Source: Planctomycetia bacterium
GTDB taxonomy: Bacteria; Planctomycetota; Planctomycetia; Pirellulales; JACPPG01
NCBI GenBank assembly: GCA_016191115.1
Contig: JACPPG010000061.1
Coordinates: 1 to 58,049 of the forward strand
Reading direction: 5' to 3'
DNA: 58,049 nt
A program made the translations under genes and the position numbers. The notes under the pieces were generated by a model. That model saw only the letters and a list, made by a program, of their open reading frames with translations. It made no database searches and had not been told where the DNA came from. Below are positions 42,030-51,862 of the stretch, piece by piece; the stretch's first letter is position 1; each line of letters starts with the position of its first letter.

Positions 42030-42935
42030 TCACGGCTTCTTAGCCAGCAGTCCCCGGCTTTCCAGCCACGTGGCCAGGCACTCGGGCCACGTGGACAGCA
42101 CCGGGTTTTTCCGCGCGAGCCCCACGCCGTGCGGCCCCGATTCGTAGATGTGTAACTCGCCGGGCACGCCCGCGCGGCGCAACGCCTGAAAGAACATCAA
42201 GCTGTTCTCGGCCGGCACGCCCTTGTCGGCCGCGGTGTGGAACAAGAACGTCGGCGGCGTCCGCTCGGTGACCTGCTTCTCGTTCGATAGGTTGTCGATA
42301 AGCGACTGTGGTGGATTCTCTCCCAGAAGATTGTCGCGCGAGCCGCGGTGCATGTATTCGCCGCTCATCGCGATCACGGGGTACGCCAGGATCGCGAAGT
42401 CGGGCCGGCAGCCGGCGCGGTCGATCGCGTCGGCGGCGCTCGCATTGCCGTCGTCGAAGTGCGTGGCCACGGTCGAGGCCAGGTGCCCGCCGGCCGAAAA
42501 GCCCATGATCCCGATCCGCGCCGGATCGACGCCCCACTCGGCCGCCTTCGAGCGCACCAGCCGCACGGCCCGTTGCGCGTCGCTCATAGGCGCCGGGTGA
42601 TGGTAGCGCGGCGCCAGCCGGTAGCGGAGCACCACGGCCGTGACGCCCAGCTCGTTGAACCACTGGGCCACCTCGTGCCCCTCGTAGCTCATCGCCAGTC
42701 CGCGATAACCGCCGCCGGGGCAAACCACGACGGCGCCGCCACCGGCCGTCTCCGCGGGCGCTCGGTGCAACCACACGCACGGCTTGTCGGTGTCTTCGCT
42801 CCCCACGGCGCCCGGCGCCCCGTCCGGCCACAGCAAGATCTGCGGCGTCTCGGCGGCAACGGAATGCGAACCCACGATGAACAGGACGGCCGAAGCAACG
42901 GCCGCCAGACGATGCACGGTAAAGCACGGGTTCAT
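42030..42935 (-). CDS. Secreted alpha/beta-hydrolase (acetyl-esterase-like, BD-FAE type)
   Basis: A 301-residue exported hydrolase. A signal peptide (residues 1-28) is followed by WPDGAPGA, typical of planctomycete and Bacteroidetes xylan or pectin esterases. The oxyanion segment is VVVCPGGGYRGLAMSYEG, the nucleophile elbow is GFSAGG, and the late acid and base residues lie in HTAADKGVP and ESGPHGVGL. The likely role is removal of acetyl or feruloyl groups from polysaccharide. The start is ATG 42935, with AGGAG seven bases before it. It is downstream of the two heme-protein genes, separated by a family B palindrome. Confidence 0.87.
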   Translation of the reverse strand: MNPCFTVHRLAAVASAVLFIVGSHSVAAETPQILLWPDGAPGAVGSEDTDKPCVWLHRAPAETAGGGAVVVCPGGGYRGLAMSYEGHEVAQWFNELGVTAVVLRYRLAPRYHHPAPMSDAQRAVRLVRSKAAEWGVDPARIGIMGFSAGGHLASTVATHFDDGNASAADAIDRAGCRPDFAILAYPVIAMSGEYMHRGSRDNLLGENPPQSLIDNLSNEKQVTERTPPTFLFHTAADKGVPAENSLMFFQALRRAGVPGELHIYESGPHGVGLARKNPVLSTWPECLATWLESRGLLAKKP

Positions 42936-42977
42936 AGGATGCTCCTGAGTTGAACTCTTGATTGCAAGCGAGCGAAC

Positions 42978-43050
42978 GGAGGGCGAGGCTCCCGCCGAGC
43001 CGTTGTGCGTCATTTTTGACCGTGCGGCTCGGCGGGAGCCTCGCCCTCCC
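42978..43050. repeat. Palindromic repeat, family B, copy 2
   Basis: Left arm 42978-43002 (GGAGGGCGAGGCTCCCGCCG and following) and right arm 43025-43050 are perfect reverse complements. It separates the 1197-residue heme protein stop from the esterase start. Confidence 0.85.
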
Positions 43051-43071
43051 TTCCGCGGTGAACTCGAAGGT

Positions 43072-46000
43072 CTAATCGCTCACCAATTCCACGCGGCCCC
43101 AGAAAGCGAACTCGTTCTGCCAGCCGGTGGCCTGGTTCACGAGCTCGATCGCCACCTTCTCGCCGGCGAAGCGCGTCAGGTCGATCGGCATCACGAGCCA
43201 GCCGTCCGGCGCCGTTTTAGGGCTCACATCGCTCTCGGCTAGCGAACGCCCGTTGGCGCGGGCCACGAACCGCCAGTCCCCTTCGGCATGATGCGAGACT
43301 TCGACAATCAAGCGCGTCTTTCGCCCCTCCGGCACGTCGATCGTCGCTTCCAGCACGCACGGCCGCTTGGGCCCGATCGGATGCGTGCGGAGCACGCCGG
43401 CTCGGCCGCGATGTTCGGCCACGATCGCCACGCCGCCCGTGCCCGACCCTTCCACCGCGAAGCCGGGCGCCACTTCGGCCACGATGTCGGCGAAACGATC
43501 GGGATCGGTCGCTTCGCGCGGCTCGGGCGCGCTAGTGCCCGGCAGCCGCCGTGCCGCCGGATCGTCGGGCGGTCGATCGAGCGCGAGGAACGCGAAAAGG
43601 TTCATGAGCTCGTCGGGCTTCAGTTGCTTTTCCAGATCCTCGGGCATGAGCGATAGCTTGCTCGTCTCCATCTCGGCGATATCGTCGCGGGGGATCGTTT
43701 CCAGCTTGCCCCCTTGCTGTTTGAGCACTACGCGTTGTGGGCCGTCTTCCACGGCCAGTCCCGTGAGGATGCGGCCATCGTCAGTCACGACGGTGCGCGC
43801 CTGGTAAGCGGCGCCAATCACCAGGCTAGGGTCCAGAACGTTGGACAGCAGTTGCTCGAACGAGCCACGGCCGTTGACCGTGATATCCGGCCCCACGTCC
43901 TGTCCTTGCCCGTAGATCTTGTGGCAATTGCCGCACACCTTATGGAACACGGCCTGGCCGGCGGCCGCATCGCCGGGCGAGCGGCGAATCGCCTGGCGGA
44001 TGCGGGCAATCGCTTGTTCGCGCGCCGGGTCGCGCTCGGTGCGGGTCGCGCCCCAGATGGCCTTGGCCTGCCGCCGCAACTCTTCGTCGCCGCCGAGCAT
44101 CATCCTGTGCGCCTGGTTGGCGTTCACGACGCTGCTGTCGACCGTTCGCTCGCCGATGGCCGCGAGCAGCTTGCGACTCCACGACGTGCGGCTCGACAAG
44201 AGAACGGCGCCCTGCGCGTGGAGCTCAGGCGCTATCCGCCGCCAGTTGGCGAGCACCACGTCGGCCACCCGATCGTCGTCCAATCGCGACAACGTCGCCA
44301 GCGTTCGCCTTCGCAGTTCTACGCTGCACTGCTCATCGACGATTAGCGCTTCGATCGTGGCCAGCAACTCGGGATCGCGGGCGGCGATCAAGGCGGCAAG
44401 CGCCTGTTCGCGAACCGAGTCCGGATGCCGGGCCGACGCCAGCACGCGCCGCACCGCCGCAACTCCCGCCGGATCATTCCACGCGACGGCTACGAGTGCC
44501 GCGTCCAGGTAGAGCGGGCCGTCGGAGGAACCGGCCAACAGCGGCGCCAGAAGCGGCTGGCACGCCTTCCGCAAGCGATCGAGGTTCTCGCCGGCGATCT
44601 CGCGCGACTCGATTTTGGCCGCGATTTGTGCCAGGCACAGCCGCACGACGGGGGCGCCGGATGCCGCGTCGTCCAGGTAGAGCCGCATGAGGCGGGCCAC
44701 TGGCTCAGCGTCCAAGGGGGCGCAGGCCAAGAGCCGCTCGACGGCCCGCGGCACGACGAGCGCGACGGCCGCCGACCGGCGACGCTCGCCCACCGCTAGC
44801 GCGGCAACGAACCGGTCGCCTTCTTGCTCCAGTCGCGGGTGCAGGTTCTGCCAGACGATGTGCGGGATCAGCCGATCGCCGTCGGAACCGGCCAGCACGT
44901 CGACTAGCAATTCCATCGGCTCCAGTCCTTCGATCCGTGTCGCCGCGATGGCCACTTGCAGACGGACGTCGGGCGACGGATCGCGCGCTAGCGCCACGAT
45001 CGACCGGCGAAGCGACGCGTCGATCTCGCCGGCGCCGGCAGCCGCCCGCACGCCCCAACCGCGAAAGCCCGCGTCCGCGTGGGAGAGCAGCTTGGCGTGG
45101 AAGCCGGCGTCCAAAGGTCCGCAGCCGACAAGCGCCCATAGCGCGTGCATCCGCTGGCTGCGCGGCGCCGCGTCGTCGAGCACCAGCCGGGCGAGCTGCT
45201 CCCGCGTCCGCGGCGCGTTCCGCTCCCACAAGAGCCGCTGCGCCGCGTCGCGGAAAAAGACGTTCCCGCTCGCCAGCCGCGCGATCAATTGCTCGCCGCT
45301 CTCCTTGGCCAAATCGAATTGCCCGGCGCGGGGCGTCTGGTGGTAGCGAACGCGATACAGCCGGCCGCGGCCGCGGTCGATCCCCTGCGGGTCGCGCCGC
45401 GCGTCCTGATAGCAGTGGTACCGGTCGTACCAGTCGAGCACGTACAGGCAGCCGTCGGGGCCCGTCTTCTGCACAACGGGCATGAACCAGGCGTCGTTGG
45501 CCGACAGGAAGTCCGTTTGCGCTTCGCCGACGTACGTCGAGCCGTCGCGCGATAGCGCGTCGCAGTTGACGCAGTTGCCGTGGATGTTGCCCATGTACAG
45601 CTTGCCCCGGTATTCGGCCGGGTAGGCGTCGCTGTCGAAATAGTGGATGCCGCAATAGGCGGCTTGCTGGTGGGCGTGCTTTACGATCGACTCGATCTTC
45701 CACGTGAACGGCGGGTACGCGCCCGCCTGCCGGTGGTAGTAGCCGGTTTGCGTGAGGTGCCACAGGTGATCGATCACGCACGCGCTGACAAACGCGCTCC
45801 CCTCCGCGTCCCAGGCGATGCCCCACGGGTTGCTCGTGCCCTCGGCGAATAGCTCGAACCGCCGCGTGCGGGGGTGGATGCGGAACATGGCGGCGGTGAA
45901 GCGATATTCCCGGCCGTCCTGTTCGACGCGGCTGCGGTTGAACACGCCGTTGAGCCCATACAGCCAGCCATCGGGGCCCCAGGTGAGCGAGTTGGGCAGC

Positions 46001-46665
46001 TCGTGCACGTCGTCGCGGCCGAAGCCGGTCACGACCACTTCGCGGCGATCGGCCCGGCCGTCGCCGTCGGTGTCTTGCATGAATAGGATGTCGGGCGAGT
46101 TGGCGACCCACACGCCGCCGGCGCCCACGGCGATGCCGGAAGGGATGTTCAGACCGTCGGCGAAGATCGTGAAGCGATCGGCGCGGCCGTCGCCATCGGT
46201 GTCTTCCAGCACCTTGACGCGGTCGCGGCCCGGGCCGGCGTCCAAGCGCGGATATTCAAGGCTCTCGGTGATCCAGATGCGGCCGCGCTCGTCGAACGTC
46301 ATCGCCACGGGATTGACGATGTCCGGCTCCGCCGCCACCAGCTCGACCGTGAACCCCTCGGGCACGGTCATCCGCGCGATAGCCTCGGCAGGCGACAGGG
46401 CGGGGCCCGGCGGCTTGCTCTGCCCGTGCGGCACCGGCGGCTGATTCTGCGCGAAGGCGGCTGAGCAAAGACAAAGAGCGCAAAGGGTGGCTGGGGCGAA
46501 TAGCAGCGGTGGTTTTCGGGAGGGCGAGGCTCCTGCCGAGCCGAGCGCCCCATGTCGGGTCGCGGCTCGGCAGGAGCCTCGCCCTCCCGATCGTTTCGCG
46601 CTGTGCTTTGCACTGGCGGAGCCAGTAGCACACGGAGTGAGCGGTCTCAAGAATCGGACGTTCAT
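43072..46665 (-). CDS. PVC-type heme-binding CxxCH protein (membrane-bound dehydrogenase type), 1
   Basis: A 1197-residue exported protein. The first part (about residues 85-430) is a beta-propeller-like dehydrogenase domain with PEGFTVELVAAEPDIVNPVAM, repeated acidic DTDGDGRADR loops and YGLNGVFNRS. HEAT-like repeats fill about 440-870. A cytochrome c domain has the single motif CGNCH (911-915), with the distal Met in SLMPEDLEKQL. The last 150 residues are strand-rich. Its start ATG (46663-46665) overlaps the upstream stop by four bases, so translation is coupled. A family B palindrome is translated in frame at residues 26-50, before the hydrophobic signal. Substrate is unknown. Confidence 0.87.
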   Translation of the reverse strand: MNVRFLRPLTPCATGSASAKHSAKRSGGRGSCRAATRHGALGSAGASPSRKPPLLFAPATLCALCLCSAAFAQNQPPVPHGQSKPPGPALSPAEAIARMTVPEGFTVELVAAEPDIVNPVAMTFDERGRIWITESLEYPRLDAGPGRDRVKVLEDTDGDGRADRFTIFADGLNIPSGIAVGAGGVWVANSPDILFMQDTDGDGRADRREVVVTGFGRDDVHELPNSLTWGPDGWLYGLNGVFNRSRVEQDGREYRFTAAMFRIHPRTRRFELFAEGTSNPWGIAWDAEGSAFVSACVIDHLWHLTQTGYYHRQAGAYPPFTWKIESIVKHAHQQAAYCGIHYFDSDAYPAEYRGKLYMGNIHGNCVNCDALSRDGSTYVGEAQTDFLSANDAWFMPVVQKTGPDGCLYVLDWYDRYHCYQDARRDPQGIDRGRGRLYRVRYHQTPRAGQFDLAKESGEQLIARLASGNVFFRDAAQRLLWERNAPRTREQLARLVLDDAAPRSQRMHALWALVGCGPLDAGFHAKLLSHADAGFRGWGVRAAAGAGEIDASLRRSIVALARDPSPDVRLQVAIAATRIEGLEPMELLVDVLAGSDGDRLIPHIVWQNLHPRLEQEGDRFVAALAVGERRRSAAVALVVPRAVERLLACAPLDAEPVARLMRLYLDDAASGAPVVRLCLAQIAAKIESREIAGENLDRLRKACQPLLAPLLAGSSDGPLYLDAALVAVAWNDPAGVAAVRRVLASARHPDSVREQALAALIAARDPELLATIEALIVDEQCSVELRRRTLATLSRLDDDRVADVVLANWRRIAPELHAQGAVLLSSRTSWSRKLLAAIGERTVDSSVVNANQAHRMMLGGDEELRRQAKAIWGATRTERDPAREQAIARIRQAIRRSPGDAAAGQAVFHKVCGNCHKIYGQGQDVGPDITVNGRGSFEQLLSNVLDPSLVIGAAYQARTVVTDDGRILTGLAVEDGPQRVVLKQQGGKLETIPRDDIAEMETSKLSLMPEDLEKQLKPDELMNLFAFLALDRPPDDPAARRLPGTSAPEPREATDPDRFADIVAEVAPGFAVEGSGTGGVAIVAEHRGRAGVLRTHPIGPKRPCVLEATIDVPEGRKTRLIVEVSHHAEGDWRFVARANGRSLAESDVSPKTAPDGWLVMPIDLTRFAGEKVAIELVNQATGWQNEFAFWGRVELVSD
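46517..46589. repeat. Palindromic repeat, family B, copy 3, inside a coding region
   Basis: Left arm 46517-46542 (CGGGAGGGCGAGGCTCCTGC and following) and right arm 46564-46589 are reverse complements. It lies within the coding region of the 1197-residue heme protein and keeps its frame, adding about 25 residues (GGRGSCRAAT and SAGASPSR). Confidence 0.88.
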
Positions 46666-49655
46666 TGGCCCGCCGCTGCTGGCACGGGGTTAGTGAGCGA
46701 CGACAGGTACGCCAGCAGGTCGGCCGCGTCCTGCGCGGTGATCTCTTGCAGCACCAGCTCCGGCATCAAGGATTTTGTCTGCGGTTGCACGCTGGCGACT
46801 TCGTCAGCGGGGACGCGGATCGCCTTGCCCTCGACGTCCTTGAGCACGATTTCCTTGTCGTCGCGCTTCTCGATGAAGCCGGCGTGGACCTGGCCGCCCG
46901 TCGTCTCGACGAGGTACGCCACGTACTCCGGCGCAATGGCCTTCGACGGTTCGAGGATCGTCTCCAAAAGCGTCGCCCGCTCGTACTTCTTGCCGATCTG
47001 GCTGAGGTCGGGGCCGATCGTGCTGCCGAAGCCGTTGACGCGGTGGCAGGCCTTGCAGCGGGCGGCCGAGCTCTTGAAGAAAATCTGCCGCCCCCGGTCG
47101 TTGTCACCAGCAAGCGCCAGGATGTCCTCGGCCCGCACCGATGCGCCCAGCCGCTTGGGCCGCTGGGCCTCGGGCACAAATCGCTCGTACAGGACGCGGA
47201 TGTTGGAATCGGCGTGCTTCGTGGCCTGGGCGATCACGTCTGTGCGCAATTCTTCGCTGAGCACGCCCTCGTCGATCAGACGCAACAGGACGAGCGAGCC
47301 GGCCACGCTCGCCATCGATCGCTTGATCGCCGCCGCCTTCTGCGCATCGGGCGTGTCGGCCGATGCGAGCATTTTCTTCACCGCGGCCCAGGACTGCATC
47401 TCGACCAAGGCCTCGAGCGCCGCGGTGCAAAGCGGTTCGCCGTTCTGCGACACCAGCGTCTCGCACGCCGCGGCCACGCCTTCGGTCCGCAAGTGGGCGG
47501 CGACCTGGATGGCGCGGGCGCGGACATCGCCGGCCAGGTCGCGCGAGTGGGCCAACACGAGCATCGTGGTGCCGAAGCGCCGCAGGTTGCGCTCGTCCAC
47601 CAGATCGATGGCGGCCGTGCGCATGCCTGGTTCGGCCAAGAGTTGCGCCACGCCGGAGGCAAAGTCCGGCCGCTCGGCCAGCTCCTTCCAGTCGTCGGCC
47701 AGGTTGCGCGAAACCGACCGAAGCGCCGTTCGCCGCAGCTCTTCCGGCGCCGCGCGGTCCACGGCGACCGCCAGGACGGCTTTGCCGGCCTCGAGCGAGT
47801 CGACCGTGCTCAACCGCGCCAGCAGCCGCGCCCGGCCCGCTTCGTCCAGATCGGCGCGGGCGATGCCTTGCACCAGGAAGCCGGCCGCCCGGTCGGGGTC
47901 GAGCACCTGCACCAGGTCGACCGTGTCGAACGACAGCAGGCCGGCGGCCGCCAGAGACTTCGCCAATGCGAGCTTGCGATCGCCGGCCGCGACGTGGATC
48001 GCCTCCAACAGATAGCGGTCCGTTCCGTCGTACATCGAGGCGAGCTTCAGCAATGCGGCATCAGCCCGCTCACCGCGCAGGTTGCGCAACGCCAACAGCA
48101 CCTCGCGGCGGACCTCGACCTCCGGATCGTCCGCCATGCCGAGGATCGACCCGTCGTACTCGTCGCCATGCCGTCTGAGGATGCGGACGGCCAGCGCCCG
48201 GAAACGGCCCGACGGGCTCTTGAGCTGTTCGATCACCACCCGCCGCGCGTCGCCGCCGATGCGGTCGAGCACCCACAAGGCGCGGGCGCGATAGTTCGGG
48301 TCTTCCGCCGTCAGTAGCGCGGTCAAGGCCGGCACGCTTGCCGCGCCCTCGGCCAACAAACGCTCGCGGGCCAGAAACTGCGTGGCAAGGTTCGGGTTCT
48401 TCAAGCCGCCAATCGCGTCCTCAATCGTGGCGAAGGGACCGGGCTTGCCGACTCGCGTTAGCTTCTTGCCCGAGGGGCGCAACAGAAAGATGCGCCCCTG
48501 GTTGGGATTGTTATAGGCGTGGCCGCCGACGCCGCCGTCGTACCAGTCGGAGACGTACAAGCTGCCGTCCGGAGCGGCGCAGATGTCGTCGGGCCGAAAG
48601 TAGTCGTCCCCCTGGCTGGTGAGGATGTTCTCGCTCGCCGCCCGCATGCCCGCGCCTGCGTTCTCGTGCGGGTAAACCCTTACCTCGCGCGGGCCGGCGT
48701 CGGTGTGCAGCGGGGCGTTCTTCAAGTGCGGGCCGAAGGCGTCTCCTTCGTAGAAACAGATCCCGCACGGCGAGCCAAAGCCGGTCACGAGCGTCGCCGG
48801 CACGTAGCCCGGCACGTGACCGCGGAAATGCCAGTGCTCGCCAAAGGGCGTGCCGGGCGGGGCCTTCGCCGGCGGGCGGCCGAACCACCCGTAGTTGCCG
48901 CCCTCCATGAGCCAGCAGATGCGGGCGCTGAAGTTGCCATCGTTGTCGTTGTCGCTCAGGAACGGCTCGCCGAAGGAGCTGACGCACGGCTCGTAGGGAT
49001 TGCGGAAATTGACGGCCACAAGCTCGAGCTTGCCGCCGTCCAGCTCGCCGCGCATACAAGCGCCCCACTTGTAGGCGATCTTGCCGCCGTCGCTGCCGGT
49101 CACGTCGAACCCGGTGTCTCCGTGCGACATCCACCACTTGTGATCCGGCCCCAGCACCAGGCTGTGCGCGCCGTGGTCGTGATTGCGGCCGCCGAAACCG
49201 GTGAGCAGCTTTTGCGGCGGGCCGTCGGCCTTCAGGTCGCCGTCCTTGTCTTCGTAGACCCACAGGTCGGGGCTCGTGGCGACGTAGACCTTCGGCCCCG
49301 CGACGCAGATGCTCATGGGGCCGAACAGCCCATCGGCGAACACCGTGGCACGGTCGGCGCGGCCGTCGCCGTCGGTGTCTTCCAGCACCTTGATCTTGTC
49401 GGCCGGTGGTTCTTTGACCGCGGCGCGATACCACTGGATCTCGGCCACCCACACCCGGCCTTGCGTGTCGACGTCGATGGCCGAGGGGTTGGTGATCAAG
49501 GGCTCGCTGGCATAAAGCGAGACGTCGATGCCGGCAGCCGGCTCGAGCGCGGCAAGCTCATCTTCCGGCGACTTCTGGGCGGGGGCCGGCGACACCAGGG
49601 CCAGCAGTGCCAGTACGATCGCACCGGCATTCACGATCGCTCGTCGAACGGGCAT
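46662..49655 (-). CDS. PVC-type heme-binding CxxCH protein, 2
   Basis: A 997-residue exported protein, with a signal peptide (residues 1-27). The dehydrogenase-like propeller contains GIDVSLYASEPLITNPSAID, two DTDGDGRADR-type calcium-loop-like motifs, and GFGSPCGICFYEGD. A HEAT-repeat region covers roughly 430-830. The C-terminal cytochrome c domain has CKACH (867-871) and the distal Met in SLMPELVL. Such proteins are exclusive to or greatly enriched in the PVC group and are thought to oxidise sugars or alcohols at the membrane. It is immediately upstream of the second heme protein, with a four-base overlap. ATG 49655 is the likely start. Confidence 0.88.
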   Translation of the reverse strand: MPVRRAIVNAGAIVLALLALVSPAPAQKSPEDELAALEPAAGIDVSLYASEPLITNPSAIDVDTQGRVWVAEIQWYRAAVKEPPADKIKVLEDTDGDGRADRATVFADGLFGPMSICVAGPKVYVATSPDLWVYEDKDGDLKADGPPQKLLTGFGGRNHDHGAHSLVLGPDHKWWMSHGDTGFDVTGSDGGKIAYKWGACMRGELDGGKLELVAVNFRNPYEPCVSSFGEPFLSDNDNDGNFSARICWLMEGGNYGWFGRPPAKAPPGTPFGEHWHFRGHVPGYVPATLVTGFGSPCGICFYEGDAFGPHLKNAPLHTDAGPREVRVYPHENAGAGMRAASENILTSQGDDYFRPDDICAAPDGSLYVSDWYDGGVGGHAYNNPNQGRIFLLRPSGKKLTRVGKPGPFATIEDAIGGLKNPNLATQFLARERLLAEGAASVPALTALLTAEDPNYRARALWVLDRIGGDARRVVIEQLKSPSGRFRALAVRILRRHGDEYDGSILGMADDPEVEVRREVLLALRNLRGERADAALLKLASMYDGTDRYLLEAIHVAAGDRKLALAKSLAAAGLLSFDTVDLVQVLDPDRAAGFLVQGIARADLDEAGRARLLARLSTVDSLEAGKAVLAVAVDRAAPEELRRTALRSVSRNLADDWKELAERPDFASGVAQLLAEPGMRTAAIDLVDERNLRRFGTTMLVLAHSRDLAGDVRARAIQVAAHLRTEGVAAACETLVSQNGEPLCTAALEALVEMQSWAAVKKMLASADTPDAQKAAAIKRSMASVAGSLVLLRLIDEGVLSEELRTDVIAQATKHADSNIRVLYERFVPEAQRPKRLGASVRAEDILALAGDNDRGRQIFFKSSAARCKACHRVNGFGSTIGPDLSQIGKKYERATLLETILEPSKAIAPEYVAYLVETTGGQVHAGFIEKRDDKEIVLKDVEGKAIRVPADEVASVQPQTKSLMPELVLQEITAQDAADLLAYLSSLTNPVPAAAGQ

Positions 49656-49785
49656 CGGCGGGGTGTCCTGACGGGTGGCGTGGCGGCGAAATTGGCGGGC
49701 GGACGATCGGGTCGCGGGATCGGTCGGCAAAGGGCCTATTTTAGCCTGCGCGACCTGGCGCGGGCAATTCGCCGCCGTTACCGCG

Positions 49786-49924
49786 CAGGGCCATTCACAG
49801 ATTCAAGCTTGCCGGCGGCGCACCGGCGGGAAAGTGGGACAGGCACCGAGACGCAACGTTGGTCTGAAAGGACTTGCGCTGTTTATGCTCGGAGCCAGTC
49901 CCATTTTCCCGCCTCGCCATTTTG
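49786..49924 (-). repeat. 157-bp element (family A), copy 4, one end missing
   Basis: Reverse orientation. It starts with CAGGGCCATTC and carries the internal hairpin, but the final 18 bases (AAAACAGAATGGCCCTG) are absent. The break is exactly where the CTCCTTGGCG palindrome begins, so one has cut into the other. Confidence 0.9.
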
Positions 49925-50015
49925 CCCTCCTTGGCGATCTTGGCGTCCTTGGCGGTTCCCATTTCGTTCTCATGCTTGCGGGACGGCGTAAGGAACCGCC
50001 AAGAACGCCAAGGAG
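49925..50015. repeat. Palindromic repeat of the CCTTGGCG type
   Basis: Left side CCTCCTTGGCG.....CTTGGCGGTTCC and right side GGAACCGCCAAGAACGCCAAGGAGG are reverse complements, apart from an extra 11-base repeat unit (GATCTTGGCGTC) on the left. It would form a strong hairpin between convergent or unlinked genes. Confidence 0.75.
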
Positions 50016-50170
50016 GTCCTTGAAGACGACGCCGCCAACGGCCGACGCGCGATATCGTGCCGCTGGAAACAAGAGGGCAACCCAAGCGACCCTCGAGCGG
50101 ATTCGCCAATTCGTCCGCGGGCGCTGACGAGCGTGGGAGACTGCGGGCGGTTGCGGCGGTTTCCCGTTCT

Positions 50171-51862
50171 TCACCGATCGAGCTGCTCAAGCACGCTCTT
50201 GGCCGCCTCGGTGCCGGCGGCGGCCGCTTCGGCCAGCATTTGGCGGCCCCGCGCCGCGTCCCCCTGATTGTCGATCGCCAGAAACGCTCCGATAAACACT
50301 TTCGAGTTGGCGTCGTCATCCGCCAGCCACCGGTCGGCCAGCGCCACGGCCAGGTCGGCGGTCATGTCCTCGTTCTTGTACTTCTGGTTCTTGCCTTGCT
50401 CGCGGACCGTGATGACGTCGCCTCGCACGCCGACAACGACCACCGTCTGGCCGTCGATCGAAAGCTCTTCGGTTCCCTTCAGCCCTCTTTTGCATTCGTC
50501 CACGGCGTGCCAGAATTCGCCGATGACTTGCCGCACGCGCTTGGCCGCGTTGACCTCGGCCACCAGCTCGCGCGACGACGCGTCGAGAAGCGCCAAATCG
50601 AGCTGCTCGTCGGCCCGATCCAGCGCGCGCTCGGCCAAGGCCTTGCGGGCCGCGGCGATCGACTTCCGCACCGCCTCGCCGCGCTTGGGGTCAAGCGTGG
50701 GCACGTCCGCCTCTGGTTTGTCGGCGGGCCGGGTTGTCGGCGGCATGGGTTTGTCATCGGGGGGCGGCACATCCGGCTTCGACTTCGACGCCTGCGGGGT
50801 GTCCGGCATTGCCTCGTCAGACGGCGCCTCGGTCGATCTCGCCGGCCTCGATCGCGGACGGGTCGTGGCTTCGCCAAGCGGCGGCGACTTGCTCTGGTGC
50901 GGCGCCGCGCCCCTGCCGGCATCGCGCCTTGCCGCCGGGCTAATGGAATCCGGCGCGGCGTCGCCAAGGCTCTGCCCGCGCGGCCGTTCAACCATCCACA
51001 GCCCAACGGCGGCCAGCGCGATCAGCAGGCCGGCTGCCGCGCCGACGATCATCGTTTGCGGCCCGCGCTTCTGCGCGGCGCGATTCCGCGTGGCTGCCCG
51101 TCGCGTGGCGGGCATTGAAGCAACAGCGGATAGGTTCACCGCAGCGATAGATTCCGGCGCCCCTTCGACGACCGCAGCCGCCATGCACGCGGATTCCCCA
51201 TTCTCGAGGATGGGCATGGTCACGCCCGGACTCGCCGTGGGCGCCAAGTTCGCAACGGGCACGTTGGCGGGCGCCGATACGAGTCGCGCCACCGGAATGG
51301 CCGGCGATCGGCCCGGCGCGCCCTCCGTATCGGGCGACAGTAGGACAACCGGGCTCGACCCGAGCGGGACGCCGCTCGGAGCGGGCGTCGTGACGATCGG
51401 CCGAGCGGCGTCTGACGAATCGTCGCCATCGGCAGCGCATGCCGCCAGATCGACCGCCCGCGGGGGCAAGACGGGGGCAGGGCCGGCCGCGGCGCGAGGT
51501 GGCATGATCGGACCGGGATCGCTCTCCGCGGCAGCCGGCGATCGCGACGGCGTGCTGCGCTGCTGCGTATGCGGCTGGACGCGCGTCATCCGCGGCAACT
51601 GCGCGTCGTACAAGACCTTCGCGCTCGGCGTGGTCAAAATGGCCCGGGCATCGGCCACTTCGCCCGCCAATCGTCGGGCGGCACTGGCCTGCGGGCCGGT
51701 CAGGCGCGGCGTGAGCAGCCCCATTTGCCGCTGCGCAGCGGCGCGAATCCGTGCCACGTCGGGCTCGAGCGGAGGCAGGCCCAAGAGCGCATAGTAGTCG
51801 GGCGGTCGAGGCCCCGGCGGCAGGCCGAGCAAAGCCACGTAGATATCAGGTCCCTCGCTCAA
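50171..51862 (-). CDS. Membrane protein with YYALLGLPP (J-like) N-terminal domain
   Basis: A protein of about 563 residues. The N-terminus (DIYVALLGLPPGPRPPDYYALLGLPPLEPD, with a doubled ALLGLPP) matches the planctomycete domain often written YYxLLGxPxxxxDxxxIxxAAxRQM, which recalls a DnaJ J-domain without HPD. AAAQRQMGLLTPRLTG follows. A long Pro/Ala/Ser-rich region comes next, then one membrane helix (TMIVGAAAGLLIALAAVGLWMV), more low-complexity sequence, and a soluble C-terminal part (KRGEAVRKSIAAARKALAERAL onwards). The start is uncertain: TTG 51862 has GAGG six bases before it, GTG 51877 and an upstream frame to 51988 are alternatives. Function is unknown. Confidence 0.6.
   Translation of the reverse strand: MSEGPDIYVALLGLPPGPRPPDYYALLGLPPLEPDVARIRAAAQRQMGLLTPRLTGPQASAARRLAGEVADARAILTTPSAKVLYDAQLPRMTRVQPHTQQRSTPSRSPAAAESDPGPIMPPRAAAGPAPVLPPRAVDLAACAADGDDSSDAARPIVTTPAPSGVPLGSSPVVLLSPDTEGAPGRSPAIPVARLVSAPANVPVANLAPTASPGVTMPILENGESACMAAAVVEGAPESIAAVNLSAVASMPATRRAATRNRAAQKRGPQTMIVGAAAGLLIALAAVGLWMVERPRGQSLGDAAPDSISPAARRDAGRGAAPHQSKSPPLGEATTRPRSRPARSTEAPSDEAMPDTPQASKSKPDVPPPDDKPMPPTTRPADKPEADVPTLDPKRGEAVRKSIAAARKALAERALDRADEQLDLALLDASSRELVAEVNAAKRVRQVIGEFWHAVDECKRGLKGTEELSIDGQTVVVVGVRGDVITVREQGKNQKYKNEDMTADLAVALADRWLADDDANSKVFIGAFLAIDNQGDAARGRQMLAEAAAAGTEAAKSVLEQLDR

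Larger units (their letters stand above)
49656..50170. other. Long intergenic region, two repeat families
   Basis: About 515 bases containing element copy 4 (49786-49924) joined directly to a different palindrome (49925-50015). The remaining parts, 49656-49785 and 50016-50170, show no gene. Confidence 0.5.

Noticed and set aside
13564..46589. Family B palindromes as a CRISPR array
   Set aside because: Only three copies, far apart, each an inverted pair and not a regularly spaced direct repeat.
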